Below, in pieces: positions 41,975 through 50,337 of a stretch of 64,000 bases of DNA (positions are counted from its first letter, which is position 1; the number at the start of each line of letters is the position of its first letter). Source of the DNA: Clostridium manihotivorum (lineage in GTDB: Bacteria > Bacillota > Clostridia > Clostridiales > Clostridiaceae); assembly GCF_004015185.1 (NCBI RefSeq), contig NZ_CP025746.1, forward strand, positions 2,869,776 through 2,933,775, given 5' to 3'. The translations under genes were made by a program, and so were the position numbers. The notes beneath the pieces were generated by a model. That model worked only from the letters and a program-made list of their open reading frames with translations, ran no database searches and had not been told where the DNA came from.

Positions 41975-42005
41975 TACTGAAGAAGGTCGCTTCAGAGACT
42001 TTTTA
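41975..42005. repeat. Dispersed repeat family B, terminal fragment
   Basis: ACTGAAGAAGGTCGCTTCAG followed by AGACTTTTT matches the right-hand end of the copy at 59065-59245. Read on the minus strand it keeps the codons for IKKSLKRPSSV, matching the small protein at 59175. Confidence 0.45.
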
Positions 42006-42133
42006 TATTGATGGCTTAAAAATGTATTATTGATATGTTTTTAATACAAAATTTTAAATGATTTAAACTACAATTTTCATAATTTAAATCATAGAATTAT
42101 CAGCGAAAAGAATTTGAATATATGGGGACTGAA

Positions 42134-42379
42134 TTATCCTACAAAGATATCATCATTATTAGAATCATTCTTTTTATCATTGTTGTTATTAGAAGGTTTA
42201 ACATCTGTTTGAATAAATTGTTTTTGAGCTGCTACAGTTAGTAGTAAACAGCCTACACCTGTGATAAAGTTTCCAAGTACATTTATCTCATCAGCAGTTT
42301 TATCTTTGGAAATAGCAATAACTATTGCATTTGTTAAAACAATTGCATCTTCTGGCGTAAGATTATCAAATATGGTCAT
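42134..42379 (-). CDS. Small uncharacterised protein
   Basis: An 81-residue protein starting MTIFDNLTPEDAIVLTNAIV. An acidic helical N-terminus is followed by a hydrophobic stretch (NVLGNFITGVGCLLLTVAAQ) and an Asn/Asp/Lys-rich tail (SNNNNDKKNDSNNDD). GGTGAG lies 5 bases before the ATG. The protein is not recognised, though the layout resembles small clostridial proteins of sporulation or phage origin. Confidence 0.65.
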   Translation of the reverse strand: MTIFDNLTPEDAIVLTNAIVIAISKDKTADEINVLGNFITGVGCLLLTVAAQKQFIQTDVKPSNNNNDKKNDSNNDDIFVG

Positions 42380-42516
42380 TATCTCACCTACTGAAACTTA
42401 TTTATAGTAATACTAATATGATGATTATTATTAAATTATGAGTTCAATAGTTTATATAAAGTTCAGTTACTTCTACTGAAATAAATAATAATATACTTTG
42501 CCATATTGTAAGATTA

Positions 42517-42625
42517 GTATAGCGTTACTAACTCAACTACTAATTTATACGTGCATGAAAATATCTTCAAAAGCCTGGATTTTATAACAAGTATAAATTA
42601 AGTTTTAATAAAGGTTTCCTATACT
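42517..42625. repeat. Dispersed palindromic repeat family C, copy 2
   Basis: AGTATAG...CTACTAATTTATAC on the left and GTATAAATTAAGTTTT...CCTATACT on the right are inverted copies of each other and match copy 1 at 10124-10227 (shared GTATAAATTAAGTTTT). The loop sequence differs. The rest of the 42380-42803 gap shows only a possible -10 (TATAAT) before the next gene. Confidence 0.6.
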
Positions 42626-42803
42626 ACAAAAATATTTGGCAAGAATGTTTTACAGTTGAAGTTATATGTAATTAAGCATATAAAGCTTTAATAAATGTAG
42701 TTCTTATATATTATTTATTAGCAATATGTCTATATGTAAACAAGCACATCTGCAGTTATATAACATAGTATAATTGTGTAAAATTACAAAAGGAAGGAAA
42801 ACT

Positions 42804-43481
42804 ATGTATAATTACAATTGGAATTATCCAAGTCCTTATTTTCCAAATATGCCTGTATACAATCCATACAATATTAACTATGGGTATTACATGTATCCTT
42901 ATTATTTCTATAATGTACCTCCATATAATCAATATCATCCACATCATTCATATCAAAGGCAGTTTGAGCAGCCTAACTATGAATTTCCACAAGATGACTT
43001 TTCTTATGGCTACAGATCAGATCTACAGCAGCAAGTACCTGGTGGTACTATGAATCCTGGAATGGCAATAAAAGACAACGGGCCACAACCATTCACTATT
43101 AATATTAATGAAGCAACTAAGCAAAATAATACCTTCAGAACTGCTTTATGGACAGGAAGACACTTGCAAGTTACCTTGATGAGTATTAATGTTGGTGACG
43201 ATATAGGTTTAGAAATTCATCCTAATGTTGATCAGTTCTTAAGGATTGAACAGGGACAAGGAATGGTTAGAATGGGAAAAACTAAGGATAGAATGGACTT
43301 TCAAGCAATGGTATCAGATGACTTTGCAATCATGATTCCTGCAGGTACCTGGCATAATGTTATAAATACAGGAAGTATGCCTCTAAAAGTATATTCTATA
43401 TATGCTCCTCCTCAACATCCTAAAGGAACAGTGCATCCAACAAAAGCAAATGCGCAAGCCGCCGAAAAGAATAAAGGATAA
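42804..43481 (+). CDS. Cupin protein with Tyr/Pro/Asn-rich N-terminus (coat-like)
   Basis: Residues 1-85 are low-complexity and rich in Tyr, Pro, Asn and His (YNPYNINYGYYMYPYYFYNV), like spore coat proteins. Residues 95-205 form a cupin: motif 1 is GLEIHPNVDQFLRIEQGQG, in which one metal His is Asn and the Glu is Gln, and motif 2 is IPAGTWHNVINTG. The cupin half is common in clostridia and bacilli as a stand-alone mannose-6-phosphate isomerase-like protein. ATG 42804 is chosen, with GGAAGG 7 bases upstream. A spore-coat role is inferred from composition only. Confidence 0.82.
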   Translation: MYNYNWNYPSPYFPNMPVYNPYNINYGYYMYPYYFYNVPPYNQYHPHHSYQRQFEQPNYEFPQDDFSYGYRSDLQQQVPGGTMNPGMAIKDNGPQPFTININEATKQNNTFRTALWTGRHLQVTLMSINVGDDIGLEIHPNVDQFLRIEQGQGMVRMGKTKDRMDFQAMVSDDFAIMIPAGTWHNVINTGSMPLKVYSIYAPPQHPKGTVHPTKANAQAAEKNKG

Positions 43482-43720
43482 GTTTTCGTATAAGTAAGCT
43501 AATGGGCAGCTTTTCATAGATGTATCACTTCATGCAAAAATTTATATTTTCAAATTTTCCTCTGAGAACCTAGAGAAGTTTTTGAAGATAGATTTCTTAT
43601 TGAAGTGCTACATCTTTATTATTGAATATTTAATAGCAAGTATAAAATTGCCATAACTCCAGAATATATGATAAAATATTAACAAATAAGCTTTGACTAT
43701 TAAAAAATATTACTTCTGGG

Positions 43721-44476
43721 GTGATTTATATTAAAAAGTTATATAGAAATATTATATTAGTACTTTCATTATTTGCAGTTTCATTGATATTTTACTTTCT
43801 TCAAATCTACATATTTCATGATCAGAGAGACACAGCTTTTTATCTCTTACAGGATTTAGCTTTCGTTCCTTTACAAGTTATAATCGTAACTATTTTAATA
43901 GATCAAATTGTCAAGTACAAAGAACAACAGGATAATTTTAAGAAAATTAGTGTGGTAATAGGAGCTTTTTTCACTGAAACAGGGGTAAATGCAATTAGGA
44001 ATCTATCAGTCTTTAACCTGAATTTTCATGAAATAAGTAAAAATCTTAGTGTAGGGGATAGCTGGACAGATAAGGATTATAATAATGCTGTTAAAGAATT
44101 TAGGGAGTCAAATATTATAATAGATAGCAAAGCAAGTGATTTAAAGTTATTAAAGAAATTTATATTTTCCAATAGACAAAACATACTTACAATGTTTGAA
44201 AATAAAACACTATTAGAGCACAATAATTTTACAGATATGCTTTGGTCACTATATCATATCTATGATGAACTTAATTTTAGAGATAACTTATATGAGCTTG
44301 AAGAAGAAGATTTTATGCATCTATCTATAGATATTAAAAGGTGCTATCAGTTAATGGTGGTTGAATGGCTAAATTACATGAGTCATTTGAAAAAGGAATA
44401 TCCATTTTTATATTCATTGGCTGTAAGGAAAAATCCATTTTCAAATAAAGCTTTGGCGGAAAATAAACTTTTATAG
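43721..44476 (+). CDS. Uncharacterised two-helix membrane protein
   Basis: 251 residues. Two membrane helices lie near the N-terminus (IILVLSLFAVSLIFYFLQIY and LAFVPLQVIIVTILIDQIV) with a short external loop. A cytosolic, mostly helical domain of about 170 residues follows, with a charged segment (YELEEEDFMHLSIDIKR). No catalytic motif is recognisable. It starts with GTG 43721, although the ribosome site (TGGGG) is poor, so the start is uncertain. Confidence 0.72.
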   Translation: MIYIKKLYRNIILVLSLFAVSLIFYFLQIYIFHDQRDTAFYLLQDLAFVPLQVIIVTILIDQIVKYKEQQDNFKKISVVIGAFFTETGVNAIRNLSVFNLNFHEISKNLSVGDSWTDKDYNNAVKEFRESNIIIDSKASDLKLLKKFIFSNRQNILTMFENKTLLEHNNFTDMLWSLYHIYDELNFRDNLYELEEEDFMHLSIDIKRCYQLMVVEWLNYMSHLKKEYPFLYSLAVRKNPFSNKALAENKLL

Positions 44477-44539
44477 AGTAAGTTATTATACAATAAGTTT
44501 AGATGTCTGTGCAAACTATATTGAGTTGATAGGAGAAAA

Positions 44540-45178
44540 ATGAAATCTAATTATAAAGTTAAGCAGATTACGAAATTATATGAGAGTTGCGATATATGTG
44601 GACTGCCAGTTATAAACTGTATTTGTAGTTCAGTGAAAAAAGTAAATACAAAGGCAAAGTTATGGATACTTTCAGTAGAAAGAGAGTTCTACAGACCTTC
44701 TAATACAGCTAGAATTTTAAAATTAGCTAATCCAGAAGCAACTGAAATATTTCACTGGGAAAGATCTAATACTCCTAAAGAGTTAATTGAAAAAATTGAA
44801 AGTGGCATATACGATGTTTATCTTCTATTTCCTCAAGAAGAAGAAAGCAGCACAATTGTTGACTTTAATAATAAAGGTATAAGCAAGATTCCGGCTTTTA
44901 TATTAGTGGATGGAACTTGGAAAGAAGCAAAAAGGATAATTAGGAGAAGTGAGTATCTTAAAGCTATTCCAAGAATTACATTGAAAGCGGATTATAAATC
45001 AAAGTACACTCTTAGAAAAGGAGTATTTGATGGTAATCTATGTACTATGGAAGCGGCCATTGAAGTTATTAAGCTAAATAAAGAATTTGAGGAAGCGATG
45101 GTATTGACAGAGGATTTTAATCTGTTTTTGGATAATTTTAAAGCAAGTATATATGGACATAAAGTAGAGAAGAAATAG
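44540..45178 (+). CDS. DTW-domain tRNA-uridine aminocarboxypropyltransferase
   Basis: A 212-residue DTW-family protein. An N-terminal zinc-type Cys cluster (CDICGLPVINCICS) is followed by the hallmark LVDGTWKEAKRIIRRSEYL. Family members such as E. coli TapT transfer the 3-amino-3-carboxypropyl group of SAM to a tRNA uridine (acp3U). GGAGAAAA precedes the ATG. It lies 63 bases after the membrane protein gene. Target position not predictable here. Confidence 0.85.
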   Translation: MKSNYKVKQITKLYESCDICGLPVINCICSSVKKVNTKAKLWILSVEREFYRPSNTARILKLANPEATEIFHWERSNTPKELIEKIESGIYDVYLLFPQEEESSTIVDFNNKGISKIPAFILVDGTWKEAKRIIRRSEYLKAIPRITLKADYKSKYTLRKGVFDGNLCTMEAAIEVIKLNKEFEEAMVLTEDFNLFLDNFKASIYGHKVEKK

Positions 45179-45290
45179 TTTAAGAGATGTTTAACTTAGA
45201 AAAGTAATATTAGTTAATTATATTCTTTACTATATTTGAAAGTATAGAACTTTTTTTGCTGTACTTAACAGACTTAGGAAGAGGGATTAT

Positions 45291-45629
45291 ATGAAGAAAA
45301 GAAAAATTGGTATTGTAATACTTTTAATAATACTAATTATTTTAGGTTATAACTTATGGTGGTATATAAATGACACTAGACTGGACATTTACACTATGAC
45401 GAATGATGGTCGTTCGATTAGTAAAGATAATTGTGAGTATGTAGTTAGAGATATTACTGATAATAAAGCTATGGGGAAAAAGATAGGCAAAGCAAGCTAT
45501 AATGGTGGCAAGTTTTACATATTCGAGAAAAAAGGTAAAGATAAAAATGACTGCATCATTATTATGGGTGTAGCTGATGGCATAGCAGAGGAATTTGTTA
45601 ATAAATCTACATCAATCACTAATAGATAG
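45291..45629 (+). CDS. Small membrane-anchored protein of unknown function
   Basis: 112 residues. A basic N-terminus and one membrane helix (IGIVILLIILIILGYNLWWY) are followed by an external domain of about 85 residues with no recognised motif. AGAGGG precedes the ATG. Confidence 0.68.
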   Translation: MKKRKIGIVILLIILIILGYNLWWYINDTRLDIYTMTNDGRSISKDNCEYVVRDITDNKAMGKKIGKASYNGGKFYIFEKKGKDKNDCIIIMGVADGIAEEFVNKSTSITNR

Positions 45630-45684
45630 AATATTATTATAAACTATTCTTAAGAATAATTTTATTTTAATAGGAGTTATTGTA

Positions 45685-46194
45685 ATGAATAATATAGAAA
45701 TAATTGAAATTCATAAGATGAACGATGTTTATTTAGAAGGATTATCGTCACTGCTAATAGATGTAGTTGACAATGGTGCATCAGTGGGATTTTTATCGCC
45801 ACTAATCTTGGAAGATGCAAAGAGTTATTGGAAGGAAGTACTTCAAAATAAGGGCGTGATACTTTGGGTAGCAGTAATTGCAGGACATATAGTAGGGGCT
45901 ATTCAGCTGTACTTATGTCAAAAGCAAAATGGTAAGCACCGTGGAGAGATAGCTAAACTCATAGTTCACTCAAAGGCAAGAAGAATGGGTATTGGAAAAG
46001 ACTTAATAAAGCTTGCAGAAGAAAGAGCAAGAAAAGAAGGCCTTAAATTATTGACTCTAGATACAAGAGGCGGAGATGTATCTAATCTTTTGTATAAAGC
46101 AAGAGGTTATATAGAAGCAGGTAGAATACCTAAATATGCTCAGTCCTCAAATGGCGAGCTGCATGAAACTGTTTTGTACTATAAGATGATTTAG
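45685..46194 (+). CDS. GNAT-family N-acetyltransferase
   Basis: A 169-residue GNAT. Motif A with the acetyl-CoA loop is AKLIVHSKARRMGIGKDLI (R-x-x-G-x-G), preceded by the beta-4 region IVGAIQLYLCQ. A C-terminal segment reads LLYKARGYIEAGRIP. TAGGAG precedes the ATG. Substrate not known. Confidence 0.88.
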   Translation: MNNIEIIEIHKMNDVYLEGLSSLLIDVVDNGASVGFLSPLILEDAKSYWKEVLQNKGVILWVAVIAGHIVGAIQLYLCQKQNGKHRGEIAKLIVHSKARRMGIGKDLIKLAEERARKEGLKLLTLDTRGGDVSNLLYKARGYIEAGRIPKYAQSSNGELHETVLYYKMI

Positions 46195-46333
46195 CTATTA
46201 TTGTGTTATATCCTTTATTGGAGATTGCCAATCATACGCATATTATGGTTACGCTGCTGATAGGCTGTGAAATAGAACTTTATGCCACAAGAAAGTAAGT
46301 AACTATTACAAAAGAAATAGACATTAATATTCA

Positions 46334-46368
46334 TAAAAAACTCACTGAGTAAAATAGTTTCAGTGAGT
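46334..46368 (-). terminator. Terminator of the HD-GYP gene
   Basis: On the minus strand ACTCACTGA pairs with TCAGTGAGT and is followed by TTTTTT. Confidence 0.75.
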
Positions 46369-46390
46369 ATTAATTATAGATTTATTTTAT

Positions 46391-47380
46391 TTATGATGAA
46401 ATAGCTAAGCTATTTGCACTTATGGTAGCTCCAGAGGTATCCTGTAGATATTCTGTAAATGCTTTAACTACTTTAGGATCAAACTGGGTTCCAGCGTTAT
46501 GTTTAAGCTGAGCTACTGCAAAGCTTATACTATGTCCCTTCCTATAAATTCTATCAGAAGTCATAGCATCATAGGAATCAGCAACAGCAATTATTGCGGC
46601 ACATTGAGGAATCTCTTTTTCTTTAAGGCCAAGAGGATAGCCTTTTCCATCATATCTTTCGTGATGATACAAAATCATATCTAGTATCTTACGCTCATTA
46701 AAACTATCTATAAGTTTTAAGCTATTATACCCTATGGTAGGATGTTGCTTAATTAATTCATATTCGTCATCTGTCAGTTTACCAGGTTTATTTAATATGT
46801 TATCTGATATACCTATCTTACCAATGTCGTGAAGCAAAGCACCAACATAAATAGTCTCACAGTCGATTTTTGAGTACTTAAGTTTCTCAGCAATTACCTT
46901 TGAATACATCGCAACATTTTTTGAATGTGAAGCTGTATAAGGATCTTTTGATTCAAGGGTTTTTGCTAAGGTCATAATAAAATCTAAGGTAGCTTTTTGA
47001 TGCTTAGAATGAAGTTTAATTAGATAAGTTATTATAAAGGCAATAAGAAAGTAAGACAACCAATTTGAAATGAAAAATATCGCAAAATGAACATATCCTC
47101 CATTAGGCATAGGGTGTTTTAGGTCAGTATTCATATGAGTAAAATAAGCCGTAACAGATGCTGTGGCTAAGCTTATTAGTGCATGTTGATATAAATTAAA
47201 CAGTGAAATACCTGAAGTTATCATAATTAGTACAAAAATAGGATTCGGATGATTATTAGAATCATATTTTTCTACAATTATAGCAGCTATAAATGTTAAG
47301 ACAGTAATGTAGCGAAATACTAAAGAATACTTTTCAAAGATGCTCCAACTAATTTTGTTACTTATACCTTGTAATTTCAT
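46391..47380 (-). CDS. Membrane HD-GYP domain phosphodiesterase
   Basis: 329 residues. The first 130 residues hold four or five membrane helices and no recognised extracellular domain. A full HD-GYP domain follows: HSKNVAMYSKVIAEKL, the metal pair in GALLHDIGKIGISD, HPTIGYNSLKLI, HHERYDGKGYPLGL (the GYP signature), and IIAVADSYDAMTSDR. Such domains hydrolyse cyclic di-GMP or related nucleotides. Transcribed alone with its own terminator. Confidence 0.9.
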   Translation of the reverse strand: MKLQGISNKISWSIFEKYSLVFRYITVLTFIAAIIVEKYDSNNHPNPIFVLIMITSGISLFNLYQHALISLATASVTAYFTHMNTDLKHPMPNGGYVHFAIFFISNWLSYFLIAFIITYLIKLHSKHQKATLDFIMTLAKTLESKDPYTASHSKNVAMYSKVIAEKLKYSKIDCETIYVGALLHDIGKIGISDNILNKPGKLTDDEYELIKQHPTIGYNSLKLIDSFNERKILDMILYHHERYDGKGYPLGLKEKEIPQCAAIIAVADSYDAMTSDRIYRKGHSISFAVAQLKHNAGTQFDPKVVKAFTEYLQDTSGATISANSLAISS

Positions 47381-47397
47381 AAAAAACTCCTTTTATC

Positions 47398-47691
47398 ATA
47401 AGTTAATGTAAGATGCTTTCCTTAGTTAGCAGTAAGTACTATTATTAGCACAGATAAATTATATAGTTTGATTATGGTGTAATTATAAAACTAATATGTG
47501 ATTTTCATGTGAGAAGCTACTTGGAAAGTTATGTTAATATATTTGTAACCGTGACGTAATTTATAATTCATCTATTATTAATCTTTTCCAGGTAAGATGT
47601 CTATAATTAGTTATTATCAATAAAATTATTCTTTTAGCGTCAAATCGTTAGTAATAGTATTTCTATAATTATCTATTAGAAGGAGAGAAAG
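47398..47691. other. Divergent intergenic region, no gene seen
   Basis: AT-rich region between the divergent HD-GYP and uppP genes. No clear promoter hexamers, riboswitch or repeat was found. Confidence 0.4.
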
Positions 47692-48519
47692 ATGAATTTA
47701 GATTTTATTTATATTTTAAAAGCTATAATCGTTGCTATCGTAGAAGGTATTACGGAGTTTCTACCAGTATCTTCTACAGGCCATATGGTATTTGTAGGTG
47801 AACTTATAGGATTTGGTGGAACAGACTTTACTAAGATGTTTGAAGTTGTTATTCAACTAGGTGCGATCTTAGCTGTTGTAGTTCTTTATTGGAAAAAGCT
47901 TTGGAAAAATCTTATTGATTTATTTTCATTAAATAAAAAAGCTATTAACTTCTGGGTAGTTATATTAATTGCCACAATACCTTTCGGAACTTTTGGATTA
48001 AAATTTAATAAGTTTATTGAAAATAATTTTTTTACTACAAAGACTGTAATTGTAGGTTTCATTGTGGGGGGAGTTCTTTTATTAATTGCTGAAAGCTATC
48101 GTAATAAGAAACAAGCAAACTTTAAGAAGGACGTAAGTGACATATCTTATATTCAGGCTATAGTAATTGGAATATTTCAATGCTTAGCATTATGGCAAGG
48201 GATGTCTAGAAGTGCATCAACTATAATAGGAGGTTGGGTTTCTGGCATAGCTACTCCTGTGGCTGCAGAGCTATCCTTCTTTTTAGCAATTCCAGTTATG
48301 GTAGGGGCATCAGGTTTAGAATTATTTAAATTTAACTACTCAGCAATAACAACAACAGAATTAGTAGCACTTCTTATAGGTTTTATAGTAGCTTTCTTAG
48401 TTGCATTAGTTGTAGTAGAAAAGTTTATAGCGTATCTACAGAAGAAACCTATGAAAGCTTTTAGTGTATATAGAATAGTTTTAGGAGTTGCTCTAGCTAT
48501 TAAAATTTTCGTTTTTTAA
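47692..48519 (+). CDS. uppP: Undecaprenyl-diphosphatase (BacA/UppP)
   Basis: A 275-residue membrane enzyme that recycles the cell-wall lipid carrier by converting undecaprenyl diphosphate to the monophosphate at the outer face. Motif 1 is EGITEFLPVSSTGHMVFVGE and motif 2 is GMSRSASTIIGGW. Seven or eight helices and a length typical of the family. Higher dosage is known to give bacitracin tolerance. AAGGAGAG precedes the ATG. Confidence 0.95.
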   Translation: MNLDFIYILKAIIVAIVEGITEFLPVSSTGHMVFVGELIGFGGTDFTKMFEVVIQLGAILAVVVLYWKKLWKNLIDLFSLNKKAINFWVVILIATIPFGTFGLKFNKFIENNFFTTKTVIVGFIVGGVLLLIAESYRNKKQANFKKDVSDISYIQAIVIGIFQCLALWQGMSRSASTIIGGWVSGIATPVAAELSFFLAIPVMVGASGLELFKFNYSAITTTELVALLIGFIVAFLVALVVVEKFIAYLQKKPMKAFSVYRIVLGVALAIKIFVF

Positions 48520-48759
48520 AAATTATAATTAAAATAGATTAATATTTAGTGCTAGAGAATAGTTATATAAATGTAAGTAGCTTGAATAAAATGATAGTAT
48601 ATATATAAAATTATTTAACAGTAAATTATAAAAAAAGTAGTTATAATCGTCCGACTAAAGAATAACTATTGAGTTTTGTGAAGTATATTTTTAGTCACAA
48701 ATACTAATACTATACATATAATAATTATGGTTAGATTTGTGTTTAAGGAGTTTTAAACT

Positions 48760-49332
48760 ATGATGTTAGATGTTGAAATATTAAAGCTAATGGATGATAT
48801 AAGCAATATAAAGGATTTTGATGATTCCTATAGTTTTTTAACGATGCTTGAAGAAGATTCTAGATTCACTCAGGTAAGCTCATTAAAATATTTCTACAAA
48901 GGATATATGATTGAAAATATGTTACAGGTATATTCAGAAGTTTATGTTCAAAAGTTGAAGTTTATTAATACATTAGAAATTACTTCTGCTCCAAAGTTTA
49001 TTGATTATATTAAATGTGGACAAGGAGAAAGTTTCATAATAACATTTCTACCAGGCTGTGAAGATTCATTGCCATTACCTTATTCACAGTTTAGTGAGAA
49101 TGTAACTGATGTAGCAAAGAAGATATTTTTAGATGATATGAGAAAGTTATCCACATATAAGGTAATACATTCATATGCAGCGAAGGATTATAATTACTGG
49201 ACAGTAAGATCTAAGGATGGTCATATTTTACTTAAGGATTGGGAGTGTCTTTCTAGAATCGAAAACGATACTGAGTTACAGGAAATGATAAAAAGTATTG
49301 AAGAAAAGTTGTATAATAATGTTAAAATTTGA
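48760..49332 (+). CDS. Uncharacterised protein
   Basis: 190 residues, soluble and acidic. Near the end, DYNYWTVRSKDGHILLKDWECLSRI has a faint resemblance to the Asp-bearing strand of kinase-fold proteins, but the nucleotide loop and HGD catalytic motif are missing. No family is assigned. It precedes the thrS leader and its stop lies 10 bases before the thrS promoter. GGAG precedes the ATG. Confidence 0.65.
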   Translation: MMLDVEILKLMDDISNIKDFDDSYSFLTMLEEDSRFTQVSSLKYFYKGYMIENMLQVYSEVYVQKLKFINTLEITSAPKFIDYIKCGQGESFIITFLPGCEDSLPLPYSQFSENVTDVAKKIFLDDMRKLSTYKVIHSYAAKDYNYWTVRSKDGHILLKDWECLSRIENDTELQEMIKSIEEKLYNNVKI

Positions 49333-49341
49333 AATAATATA

Positions 49342-49370
49342 TTGACAAAGTAATTTTATAGTACTAAAAT
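49342..49370 (+). promoter_or_regulatory. Promoter of the thrS leader
   Basis: TTGACA at 49342-49347, a 17-bp spacer and TAAAAT at 49365-49370, starting transcription just before the first T-box. Confidence 0.75.
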
Positions 49371-49379
49371 TGGTAATAA

Positions 49380-49706
49380 CAAAAACGATGAAGAGGACTA
49401 GTAAATAAATTACTGTTAAAAGAGAGAGAAACTCATTGGCTGAAAGGTTTCTTAAACAAGTATTATTGAAAACCACCTCTAAGTTGACTGCTGAACTTTG
49501 GCATCTAATATGCTAATAGTAGGTAGCTCCGTATGCTTGCGTTAAAAGTATTGAGTGATAGTAGCAAATATTATGAATAGTATTTTATAGTTCATATTAT
49601 AAATAGCAATAATGCGTAAATAGACAGAATTTAAGCTAAGTTGTGCTACTGTAATTTGGGTGGAATCGCGATTATACTCGTCCCTTATTTGGGACGAGTT
49701 TTTTTA
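49380..49706 (+). promoter_or_regulatory. Threonine T-box riboswitch 1 (thrS)
   Basis: Stem I starts GATGAAGAGGACTAGTAA with the AGTA bulge. GAAAACCACCTCTAAG on its 3' side places the codon ACC (Thr) followed by A in the specifier loop. The T-box itself is AATTTGGGTGGAATCGCG (49653-49670). The terminator is ACTCGTCCC / GGGACGAGT with seven or more T. Confidence 0.92.
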
Positions 49707-49714
49707 TTGCATAG

Positions 49715-49860
49715 GAAATATAAAATTTTCTACTAGCTAAACCTAATAATTTCAAGGCTTATAACAGCTATTTATGGGAAACAGTAAAAAAAATTATGTA
49801 GCTTGCCAGAATTTCTTCATATAAGTTCAGAAAAGGCAAATGCGCAACAAAAGCTCATGA
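49715..49860. repeat. Dispersed repeat family B, copy between the two T-boxes
   Basis: It shares with 59065 and 60141 the order AAATATAAAATTTT, CTAAACCTA, ATTTCAAGG, AACAGCTATTTATGG, GCCAGAATTTCTTCATATA and AAAAGGCAAATGCGCAA. No coding frame. It separates two copies of the T-box. Confidence 0.6.
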
Positions 49861-49914
49861 ATACTAAGCTGTCATAAAAGCATAATATCTTAAACATAAA
49901 AGAATATTTAAAAA

Positions 49915-50337
49915 CTATGAAGAGGACGAGTAGATAGTTTACTGTTAAAAGAGAGAAAGACTCACCGGCTGAAAGGTCTTTTAAACAAGCATTATCGAAA
50001 ACCACCTCTGAGTTGATTGCTGAAATTAAGTAGGCAATTCCGCAATTCTGCGTTAATGATTTTGAGTGATAGTAGTAAGAGCTAACTTTTTAGAAACTAT
50101 AATTACAATACTGATGATTATTTATTAGATGTTGTATATCTTGATTTCTAATTGTTATTGCTTTAAGATTAACCACTTCAATTTTAAAACTATTTTCAAA
50201 AGTTCTCTGTTTTCAGAGAGTTGGTTTTGAAAATGCAAGTTTTGAATGAAGGAGTCGATCTATACTAAAAGTAAACTACTATAATTTGGGTGGAATCGCG
50301 AGTAACTCGTCCCTTATTTGGGGCGAGTTTTATTTTT
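49915..50337 (+). promoter_or_regulatory. Threonine T-box riboswitch 2 (thrS)
   Basis: A second, closely similar leader. Stem I ATGAAGAGGACGAGTAGATA is followed by the same specifier context GAAAACCACCTCTGAG (ACC, Thr). The T-box is AATTTGGGTGGAATCGCG (50283-50300) and the terminator AACTCGTCCC / GGGGCGAGTT with TTATTTTT to 50337. The group II intron begins at the next base. Two tandem T-boxes reading the same codon imply a steeper response to Thr starvation. Confidence 0.92.

Noticed and set aside
47398-47691. Cyclic di-GMP riboswitch near the HD-GYP gene
   Set aside because: No matching conserved core was found on either strand.
49276-50005. Minus-strand frames of 62-66 codons inside the two T-boxes
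   Set aside because: They resemble each other only because the T-boxes are duplicated; they have no ribosome sites and are antisense to RNA structure.
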